This document shows, one piece after another, positions 22,907-32,000 of a stretch of 64,000 nt of DNA. The stretch comes from Entomortierella parvispora (taxonomy: Eukaryota > Mortierellomycota > Mortierellomycetes > Mortierellales > Mortierellaceae). The DNA lies in assembly GCA_963573315.1 (NCBI GenBank), contig OY752146.1, positions 1,426,001 through 1,490,000 on the forward strand. The letters run 5' to 3'. Numbering within the stretch: the first letter of the stretch is position 1; every line of letters starts with the position of its first letter. The position numbers were made by a program, and so were the translations under genes. The notes under the pieces are model-generated. The model searched no databases, was not told the DNA's origin, and worked only from the letters and a program-made list of their open reading frames with translations.

Positions 22907-24639
22907 AGATCGTTCCACATGATGTTCATCAACAGTGCGCCTTGACGTTTCACGTCGATCCAAAGGAAGAACAGCTGGATGTAGTCGAGCATGTTGGCTT
23001 GGGAAGGGACTGTATCTTGATAGCAGGCTGTGGATGGGGTAAATCCCTGACATATTTTCTCCCGATGGCACTATGGAAACATCGTACTATCCTTGTGATC
23101 TCTCCATTGAAGTCGCTTGCCCAGGATCAGCACAGCAAACTCACCAATCTTAAAATCCCAAGTATAATCATCAAAGGCGACACCCCTATACATTCCTCGC
23201 TGCTCCGCTCATTGGCCACAGGCGCTTACAGAGCCGTGTTTTTGTCCCCGGAGATCATATTCAGCAGCCGGCGCCTAAGCAGTCTCTGGGACATGCCGGA
23301 GTGGAGGAAGCGGCTGTTGGCGGTTATAGTTGACGAGGCACATTGCATTACCTCATGGGGGGATGGTTTCAGGAAGGACTACAGCAAAATTGGTATGATC
23401 CGGAGTATGGTACCACCAACAACAGGATTCATTGCGATGTCTGCAACTCTTCCATCTGGCCCTCTTGGGCAAGTCAAAACGAGTCTCCGTTTTTCCGAGA
23501 ATACCACAGTTATCAACAAAGGCAACGACCGACCGAACCTGCACTACATTGTTCTGGAACAAAAGCACGCGTCGAGAACATTCAAGGACTTGGAATTCGC
23601 TCTGGACGGAACCAAGACTATCGTCTATTTCAACAGTATAAACGACGTTCTGGCTGCTGGAGAGTTTCTACGGTCTCGAAACTCAGGTATTCGAATCGCT
23701 GTTTTTCACGCTGTATTTTCGGATGCGTACAAGTCGCGTGTCATGCGGGAGTTCAACGACAACCATATCGACCTGCTTCTGTCCACTGAAGCCGCTGGGA
23801 TGGGATGTGATATTGGTGATGTTAAGGTCGTAATACAATGGGGATATCCTTCAACAATATCATCACTTATCCAACGCCTTGGTCGCGCAGCGCGTAATCC
23901 TGATATCTTAGGGCAAGCAATTCTATTCGTTCCGAGTCGTGCGCCTGACAAAGCCAAGATAGATAGCGATATCTTTCGATACGTAACTACAAAAGAGTGC
24001 CGCCGTAAGGTCTTGAATGATATTTTCGACAACGAGGACATACCTCGATATCCGGAGTATCCCTGTTGCGACATTTGCACTCCTTTTGAGCCGCCGGTTG
24101 TTAATCGACAAGAACAAGATGACATCGACGACAAAAACAATGTTGCGGAACCTGCAGCAAACGAAAAGCCACCATACCAAGGACGAACGGAAATAGAAAA
24201 AACGTGCTTTCGTCTAGCAATCAAAGGATGGAGAGACGCTACCTTCAAGCGCGACATTCAGTCTATCAGCGGGTGCCTAATATCAGCAATTGTCATAACC
24301 GATAAAAACATTGAGATACTTGTCGCAAAATGTAGGCACATTACGAGCCCACAATCTGTTTCCAAGCTCACAGCTAATACCTGGGAGGCCTATGATGAGA
24401 CTTACAAAGACCAGCTAGGCCAAATATTGGTCGAGCTCAATATTATCATCCAAGCAAGGAGAGAACGGGAGAAAGGTAGAAAAAAGGAGGAGAGGAGCAG
24501 GACCCATTCAACCACTGTTACTCAAGAGGATGAGGACGTCTCAAGCACTACTGGAGCAGGAGCTCGTCAAGATATATCCAGCGTGTCGCCTCAGATACCC
24601 GAGCCGGCGCCCATTCCAAAGCGCCCCCGTCACAACTAG
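22900..24639 (+). CDS. RecQ-family ATP-dependent DNA helicase of the transposon
   Basis: Single exon, 579 aa, 3'-5' DNA helicase type. Motifs in order: upstream Gln motif (EEQLDVVE), Walker A AGCGWGKSLTY (about residues 41-51), motif Ia SPLKSLAQDQ, Walker B DEAHC (145-149) followed by the RecQ-specific aromatic loop ITSWGDGFRKDY, motif III SATLP (about 181), motif V STEAAGMGCDIGDV, motif VI QRLGRAARNP (about 324) and the RecQ zinc-binding CRRKV...YPCCDIC. No HRDC domain is seen; the last 150 residues are charged and unfamiliar. The ATG lies on the inner edge of the left terminal repeat. It probably unwinds DNA during transposition or repair of the donor site (inference). Confidence 0.93.
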   Translation: MVEIVPHDVHQQCALTFHVDPKEEQLDVVEHVGLGRDCILIAGCGWGKSLTYFLPMALWKHRTILVISPLKSLAQDQHSKLTNLKIPSIIIKGDTPIHSSLLRSLATGAYRAVFLSPEIIFSSRRLSSLWDMPEWRKRLLAVIVDEAHCITSWGDGFRKDYSKIGMIRSMVPPTTGFIAMSATLPSGPLGQVKTSLRFSENTTVINKGNDRPNLHYIVLEQKHASRTFKDLEFALDGTKTIVYFNSINDVLAAGEFLRSRNSGIRIAVFHAVFSDAYKSRVMREFNDNHIDLLLSTEAAGMGCDIGDVKVVIQWGYPSTISSLIQRLGRAARNPDILGQAILFVPSRAPDKAKIDSDIFRYVTTKECRRKVLNDIFDNEDIPRYPEYPCCDICTPFEPPVVNRQEQDDIDDKNNVAEPAANEKPPYQGRTEIEKTCFRLAIKGWRDATFKRDIQSISGCLISAIVITDKNIEILVAKCRHITSPQSVSKLTANTWEAYDETYKDQLGQILVELNIIIQARREREKGRKKEERSRTHSTTVTQEDEDVSSTTGAGARQDISSVSPQIPEPAPIPKRPRHN

Positions 24640-24690
24640 TCGTCCCTTTTATTAAACTTGATATTGGGGAGAAATGGATGGGCAGAAGTT

Positions 24691-27133
24691 CTAGAGATCT
24701 AAGATATTCGCCCCTTCCCCAATATATTGGCGATATGTATCCCTATCAAAATTTGGTTCCGCATCCTCTCCTTGATCCTCTTCATCCTGTTCAAATGGAG
24801 ATTTAGAGCTTCTCTCTCTGAATCGAACGACCCGTTCATTCTGGAGGTTCTCAATCCCTGTCTTCAAAAGATCTACCACCGCTGATACGTCCTTACTCAA
24901 TTGAGGCCCAGGCGCCGACTCAAAAATCCTGTGTTCTTGGAGACTTCGGACAATACGGTCGATATCACCGGCAGCAGCATGCTGGCTGTGGAATGTACTA
25001 TTGTGTGTTATTGAAAACTCCTTGTGGATTTTGTTGGCGACTTGGGAAAAGACTTCAATATTGGGGGAAATACACTCTGCAAGAAACTCCCAAGACGAAT
25101 TACCACCTTTAGCCGCGTGGATGACTTTTACCAGTAAATTACAATGCTCTTGATAAAGATCCGCCGGCAGCCATCGATTCTCTTTTCCCGTTGTATTCAC
25201 AAGCCATGATGACATGAGAGCCCTCTTGGCCTTTGCTGTCCAGGCATAGCGCAGACCGCAGTGGAGATGTAGTAGTTCATTCGCGTAGTTTTTTGTCGAT
25301 GAAGACTGAACATAGATGGTAATCCATTTCAACGACTCTTCGATCCTGCCAATGTCCCCCGATCGGATTGCGTCAGATAGATCAACATACAGAAGTGCAT
25401 CACGGATGAAGAGGGATGCATTCCTGTCGGCCACCTTTTGCATGCCTTCCAACGAGGCTGGGTCAAGGTAGTGTTTAAGCATATTGTCGACTGTAGTCTT
25501 GACTTGATTCCGCAAGCTCGCCTTGGTATGCCCTGTAGCCATTTCGTCCAAATTCTCGATCCCAAATTCTAGTTGCCAAAGGCGCAATATCATACCATCA
25601 AGTGTATGGCGGATGAGCTCGTCCACTGCGTGGAAATCGTGGTTTTTAACACCAACCCGCTTCCGCTTTAAGAGGTCTATGATCTGAGCCAGTGACCCTC
25701 CTGTATCAGGCGATCCGTGATGGGTGCTGAGGATGGTCTTGGCAAACATCATTTGGAGGTGGAAAAGTTGAATGACTGGCACCGCCCATTTGAGTTCATC
25801 AAAAATCGTCTCGTCGCCTGCTAGCATCGCCGTCGCAGATCGGACCCGACTGATTGTCAACTGGTCGCCTGCAATGAAATGATTCTGGTCCTCCTTGAAC
25901 GAGTTCTTGTCTAGTCCTACTTGTTGGCGGACATGGTCCATGATTTGCTTGTTGCCTTCAACTGTTGACTGGTCGATATGCATTGCCCGTAAAGGGTAGG
26001 TCTCTGTCTTCACGGGCTTCAAAAGGTCTATGGCTGGCTTGGGATCCGAGCAATTCTTGAAAGTATCCTTGTGGTGCCGAGTAAGCACATCGATCAGATG
26101 ATATTTACGGGCCTCATTGAGAACGGCACAGCCTGCTTCATCTGGTATGAGATCTCTAAACCGAAGCCGGCGGTAAAAATCCTCAGGTTTCCTCATGGGC
26201 CCAGGGTTGTCACCAATTACAATTGTGGCAGTAGTCCCGTTTTCGAAGGTATCGCTGTTGTTGATCCGTTGATCATATTTTTGGAACCGTATGTTGATGT
26301 TGTCGTAAAGGATCATCCACTGCAGGTGAAAGGCTGCGTAGCGGGCCCGTGATAATGAGTCATTAGACAGAGTCCTCAATGATGTCAGGATGGAGGTATA
26401 AGAAACTGAAAGTCCAATACGGGACATGACTTCGATAACCTTGCGTGCACAGCCTTCCTGGAATAGATATAAACCAAAAATTTGTTGGAGTAGATTGCAT
26501 CTCACATTCCTTCGGAATAGAATGATGCTGGTAATCGTCTGCAGGTTATGATACGATCTTCCGTCGCCAGTGATTTTATCCAGGACATAGAAACTGTGAG
26601 GCGCGTGCTTGCTGAGATGGGTTGAGAAGGTTCTCATGGCGAAGTTGACCAAATCTTGCTGTCGAACCGAAACGGATGAAAGATGTAGGTTTTGATTTTT
26701 AGAAAGCGCGTCAACCTCGGTGCGCATCCTGTCCGCAACCATATTTGTAGCCACTTTTAACAGCTCGTCGTCCTTGTCGATGTGGGAGCTCCAATTGTTC
26801 AGCAGCAGTACGTGTGTGCCTGCCTTGTAAAAGTTGGATCTTTTGTGTCGGATTCGGCCCGTATCTGGTTTCTTCGTGTCGAAAAAATACAGCAGGAACT
26901 CGGACATTGTGATCCTTTCTTCTGACATTACGCGAAGCACATTCTCGACGGAACGGGCGAGAGGGTCGCCTGCACAGTCTACAAACACGAAGTCTGCGAG
27001 AACAGAAAGTTAAACCATTGTAGAACGGTAGACATCGCTTTGGCTACTCACTCAACTTACTGCGACTATCAGTTAAACGGATTGGTGAGAAACGCCGAGC
27101 TCGTCGAGGGGCGGTAGGAGCCTTCCCGACCAT
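24691..27133 (-). CDS. DUF6589-type protein, candidate transposase
   Basis: Exons 27133-27061 and 26993-24691, joined A|AC after a GTAAGT donor, 791 aa. I assign DUF6589 from memory of its hallmark GDQLT block, here HFIAGDQLTISRVRSAT (about residue 398), preceded by the MHIDQSTVEGNKQIMDHV segment and followed by FHLQMMFAKTIL. These acidic and His residues are candidate metal ligands of a nuclease fold, which is inference. The first exon is short and basic (APRRARRFSPIR). The C-terminus is acidic. The start codon sits in the right terminal repeat, so the first two codons match those of the helicase. It is the best candidate for the element's transposase, since the partner gene is a helicase. 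Confidence 0.85.
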
Positions 27134-27459
27134 AGCAGACTCGAATGGGGGCGAATTCAGCGAGTGAATGGGATGAGGACATGGCCGCGTTTTTTCCCGT
27201 TTTTTTTTGACCGTTGGACAAACGAATGGATCAGAGTCACGTGTTGCAGCTTATAGTCACGTGTATGCATGATTGGAGTATTCAGGCTTCTACAGCATGT
27301 AATTTATTGCATGGGGTTTGTGCGCCTTCCTTATAGGACTTTCCAGCCAAAAGTGGCAACTCTTTTACCAGCCTTTGTGAAAGCAATCTGGAGCCTTCCG
27401 TCACGTGAGTAGGGAGGTGGAAGCCCTTAAGCGCTTGAGCAAAGGATGGGTCGAGCCTA
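27127..27459 (-). repeat. right terminal inverted repeat, 333 bp
   Basis: Exact inverted copy of 22574-22906. On the minus strand it reads from TAGGCTCGACCC inward to ATGGTCG, providing promoter, leader and start codon of the DUF6589-type gene. It is followed directly by the second copy of the 9-bp duplication. Confidence 0.95.
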
Positions 27460-27468
27460 GCCTCTCCT
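27460..27468. repeat. target-site duplication, right copy (GCCTCTCCT)
   Basis: Exact repeat of 22565-22573, immediately outside the right terminal repeat. Confidence 0.93.
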
Positions 27469-27743
27469 GTCTCTATGTGTCTCTCCTCCACATCACGTGA
27501 CCACGACCTTTCTTCGCCGTGCTCCGGGTCCGCGCTGGATCGCCGCACGAAAGAGAGACCCCTTCCGAGGTGCACGCTGCTTTGACTTCACCCGTTTACG
27601 GGTGAGCGCTTGCTCACCAACTCGTTTACTCGTTTACACAGTATGCACACGGAGCTTTTTTTGTTGAAATTGGGCCTTTATAGACTACATACGTGTTCTT
27701 GTCGAGATGTTGGCTATCCGCGCCTCCGACGAGCTGTTCATGA
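27469..27743 (-). promoter_or_regulatory. original lipoate-ligase upstream region, displaced by the transposon
   Basis: Before insertion this 275 bp would have joined directly to 22573, placing it just upstream of the lipoate-ligase start. It contains a CACGTG palindrome (27494-27499), two overlapping perfect dyads ACCCGTTTACGGGT (27590-27603) and GGTGAGCGCTTGCTCACC (27601-27618), and repeated CGTTTAC motifs. It also holds the 3' flank of Cox23. The promoter role is inferred from position. Confidence 0.5.
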
Positions 27744-28297
27744 TTATGGTGCACTCGACGCCGCCGGACTCTCCTTCTTGATCTCATCCTCGTCCGTGAT
27801 TCCCAGGTTTTTCTTCCGGCGGTCCTCTCGCAACGAGTCCAGCTGATTGTTTAATTGTTTGGAGTAGAAGGATCCTCTCCAGAAGTTAGTATATTCCTTG
27901 GGTTATTTCATACCTGAGCACTCACTGTATATCCATTGCACAGCTCTCGCTTAGCCAGTTTGAGCCCAACCTAGGACGGCAGGCCCCTTGTGAGACTTAC
28001 CCATTTCTTTTTGCAATCCGAGTAGTCTTTAAAGAAGCGTGTGCATCTACGTTTGTCAAAATTGTTGGCCTCCATACATTTCATCGACGCCTTTGTCTGG
28101 GCCTGACATGGGTCGAGATATTGCGATTGTGCCTTTTGATAGTAGCCCTTGTTGAATTCTTTGATTTCGTCGTCCGAGGTGACAATGCGCTCATGGCGCC
28201 GAATTGGTCCTCGTGGAACATTTCCCTTAGGATTCGAGGCGTTGGTGCTGTTTCCCCCAGTCGCCTCTGGCTGCTGCTGTGTCTCTGTGGAAGCCAT
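27744..28297 (-). CDS. Cox23/CHCHD7-like twin CX9C protein
   Basis: Exons 28297-28001 and 27842-27744, 131 aa, phase-0 join at TGG|CTG after a GTAAGT donor. Residues 1-45 are Gln/Asn/Ser-rich. The CHCH fold carries two intact CX9C motifs, CQAQTKASMKC and CTRFFKDYSDC, flanked by DP and KKKW as in Cox23. A charged C-terminal helix follows. Cox23 is imported into the intermembrane space through Mia40 and assists cytochrome c oxidase assembly. The gene is divergent from the ATR-type gene, with a 408-bp shared upstream region. Confidence 0.87.
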
Positions 28298-28705
28298 GGT
28301 GTCGGGCCTGTTCTGGTCTTGAGCTTGGTAATGAACGTGTGAACAAAAAAGGGGACATGGCTATGCGCGGGTGAGCGGCGTGGCCCGACATGAAGCACGT
28401 GACCAGCTCGCCACTAAAAATCTAATGTTCGAACATGCATGCACATGCACACCTCCTTCCTTCCCTCGACCCTCCTCCATCCATTCGGATACAGGCTATT
28501 CGTTCACAAGTTCATCCATTCGTCCAACTCTCCTCCCGCAAAATAAAAAAAAAACGTTCATTCTCGGAGCATTCTCGATTTTGCGGCGAGGCACGCTTTC
28601 ATTGAGAACCGCGTGGCGATCAATTTCAAAAGAGCAAAGGTGTCTGGACCGAACTCCCCTCTGGTCCCCGTGGCCCAGCAGCTCGTGTGAGGCGCACCGA
28701 GCACC
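28298..28705. promoter_or_regulatory. divergent promoter region, Cox23 / ATR kinase
   Basis: 408 bp between two divergent start codons. It has a GCACGTGACC box near 28397, the same core found in the transposon repeats and in 27494. No TATA box is evident. Role inferred from arrangement. Confidence 0.5.
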
Positions 28706-29042
28706 ATGGAATCCCAAACAGATTCGCAAACAACTGACCAGAGTATGTACCTCCATGGTTGTTTTTGCACTCATTCCTCGTTGCGCACAAACCTGGCAAA
28801 CGGTGAACTTTTGTGTGGTATAAAAAATGGTGGCGTTCAGGGACTAAACGCGCCTTTTTTTTGTTCCCTTGTGCTTTATTGTAGTCTACGAAGCACTTCG
28901 TTTCTATTGTGAAGATGGTGAAGTCGGTCTTGGCCCAGTGCTGTTGTCTTTTCAAAACGGTAGGCTTCGCAGATCCACTCGACATTCTTGTGCCTGTTGG
29001 TGCTTGTAAAGTTTGCCGAGTTGTTTTCCTGACATTTTGCAA

Positions 29043-29073
<31 letters not shown>

Positions 29074-32000
29074 GTGCTTCGGGAAATGACAACAGGAACA
29101 ATATCTGGACCAGACTCTCTACAGATCATCAGCGCCTCGCTGCGGAACATGATTGAAATGGGCCGTAGTAACATGGCGAGATACGCGTTCATGTCCATAG
29201 ACAGAACCAACCTTCCAGCATCCCTGATCAACAAGCCCGTGCAGAGGCTGGAGTGGGCTATTCTGGTGAACTTGATTCCCCTCTTTGCCAACAACGAATT
29301 CGCTCCTATACATCGCGAGCTTGTTTTTGGAATGCTAGAGACAGTGCAGAGCGCCCTTCTGGGTTCAGACGATAGCTCGATCCTCACGCAGAGCACAGAG
29401 ACAAGAGCAAAGCAGTTCCGATTGACAGTCATGCATATCTTGCAAGGTAATAATAAGGCGCATATTCATTGGTTACATAAGGTGTACTTGTAGGCTAAGC
29501 AAAGCCGTCATTCCACATTTCTAGAACTGATAGTGTTTCTCGAGCAGGAAGAGATGCAACAGGAATGCAAGATTAAACAGAGCGTGTTCAAGACCCTTGC
29601 GACCCAGGAGAGCGATATTCCATGGATGACCTTGCAGTTTTCAGGTGCAGATGATGTGCTGAGGGTGGCTTGCTTTCTGATGTCATCTCTTTGTTCAAGA
29701 TACGAGACTTCCATATGGCCTATGACAAAATCCGAGGAGGATATCCGATTAGCGCTTCTATTCTCTGTCAACACACTACTTCAACGAACACTTCCAAGGA
29801 GTACAAGAGACACTACAGGACGAGGAATGATGACTACATCGCGACCCGCCATCGATATGTTGTATAAAGTCTGCAGCGAGTGCATCGAAGGCATCATTCC
29901 GCTACTGAGTAGCGATGAGCGGCTGATGGCTGCCCTGGCACGTGCTCTGGCTGTGATGTTATATGTTCATGTACTGACAGTGCATGACAGATTCAAAGAG
30001 TGGATTGCTGGCGCTCCAGCACGAGCCCTGGAGATGCAACTTAAAACGGAACCGGACGTGTGGGTCGCTCCGCCTGAACCAGGGCCAATGAGCTTTCAGG
30101 ACTATCGAGAAACTTCACAGTTTTTGGCACATCTAGAATCACATCTGACCAAGGCCTTTCAAACTGTCATGGAGCACTTGATGAATATGTCGACGGACTC
30201 TTCTGAGATGTACAGTATTCAGTTTGTGCTCGAGCAACTATTGAATTCGGATCAATTGCAGGTGTTTTCAGAAGACGAGACTGGTCGAAATACACAGGTA
30301 AGCTACCGAAGTGTCTACGTTGTCCTCCGTTGACGAGCCATTGACTAGAATTTGTCCTCCACCTCATCTTCCTATCCAGCGCACTCTTGTCAAGGCCGTC
30401 GGGTCTCTGATTACGAACTGCTGTATGCTGGATCCTTCCGAAATTGTGGACTGCATGCTGTCACGATTTAATCATTTGGAGCCTAGTATCCTTACTCAGG
30501 TGATACATGCCTGCTTGAGGTCATGCTACTCAAGCGCCGCAGGACAAGCGAACCATCTATCTGACGATGAGCTGCATCCCCCACTTGCACTCAAGCGAAC
30601 CATCGACGAAGTAGACATCGAAATGGGGGATTTTTCGAGGTATGCATTCAATACGATGAATGATATGGAGTGACAGAGCACACCGCTCTAACGTATCCAT
30701 TCTGCATTCGTTGTTTTCTAGTGGAAAGAAACCAAAGTTTGAAAGTCCAAGTCACACTCCTTCAGTGATATCAGTCAGCTCAAGCATCGTTATCTCTCAG
30801 ATGTCGCAGCGAGTATCCAGAGTGGCCTCTTTGCCCGAATTTGGTGCGTCAATATCTCCCACAGATCGACTGTTAGAGGCCTTCAAGAAGCACGTTTGTT
30901 TTCAAACGTCTTCCTATGCTGCGAGTCAAGGGTCAAAAGGAGTGAAGGTACATAAGTCGTTTTCATGGGTATCCTTGCGAAATAATTTAATAAGGCCTCG
31001 GTCTCTGTCCCGCCGTCTCCACCATCTGAATTTAACACAATGGTTGATCTCTAGCCCCCCATTACCACGAAGGACTTGCGGTCTTTGGTCATCATATTGC
31101 ATGTATGGGCGCGTCTTACTTCTGAAGGTCTTAATCACACTGTGGACTCCAATACGACACAGCTACTTGGTTTTGTCGAGACAATTTTGAGAAACTATTT
31201 CCTGTGGGCACTGAGCCCCGGAATGCAGGTAAGCGCATGCCAATACTGTGTATCAAAATTGTTGTTCACCTCGGGAATGAACCTAATCTTGTTTTCTAGG
31301 ATGCAACGCTTAATTCCTCCTACCTCGAATCATCTTATCCACTGATACTTCAAGTTATTGCCTCTCTGGCAAGCTTTCGTAAGTTTATTTGTGAAGACAT
31401 TTCCAAGTTTTCTTTTTTTTTTTTTTTTTTTTTTTTTCTAATGATTTTTTTTTTTAGGATTGGGGTCAACCTTGCGGTCATCATCAATAATATTGGCCTC
31501 AGGTCCTTGGTTCACCAACGTTACATCTCGTCAGTTGTGGCAAGAGATGGCTATGGATACTGATGGTCTCGAATCGGAGCAAGAGCTCGTTGATGCGATC
31601 CTATCGCTAGTAGACGGTACAGAAATAGAAGTGAGGTTGCGGACAAACCCGCAGCTGCTTTTACAGGCTGGGGATTGTTTTCAATCGTACAAGCAAGATG
31701 CTATGCGAATTTTGGCAACCCTCCCGTTCTGTCCATCTTTGTCTATCTGGCGGCATCATATATTTATTAGGGCTTTGAACTCTCAAGTCGAGAACCGACT
31801 GCTTCAATTGACTGCTGTCGAAGCCTTGGCTGTCCTGAGCCTCCACTGTCCAGACAAATCGGACTCTCTGCAGGCTGTCGCAAGGTTTGTATCTTTATTA
31901 TGATCACCATTAGAGCTTCTGAACTGAGCCTAACTCGTGCTAATTACCTAGATTGACTGCGAGTCCCGATGGTGACATTGATTTGATGATGGTGTTGTCG

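Larger units (their letters stand above)
22574..27459. mobile_element. two-gene DNA transposon: RecQ helicase plus DUF6589-type protein
   Basis: 4,886 bp bounded by identical 333-bp terminal inverted repeats and a perfect 9-bp target-site duplication. It encodes two convergent genes that meet near 24640-24690: a RecQ-family helicase (plus strand) and a DUF6589-type protein (minus strand). Long repeats and a 9-bp duplication resemble Mutator-like elements, but neither protein shows a MULE transposase signature I recognise. There is no tyrosine recombinase (Crypton) and no Rep/Hel (Helitron). Both frames are intact and the repeats identical, so the insertion is young. The element boundaries are seen directly; the mechanism is inferred. 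Confidence 0.93.

Noticed and set aside
22574-27459. Helitron, Crypton or telomere-linked helicase interpretation of the element
   Set aside because: Helitrons lack terminal inverted repeats and duplications, no tyrosine recombinase is present, and no telomeric repeats flank it. The single TTAGG at the left end is too short to matter.
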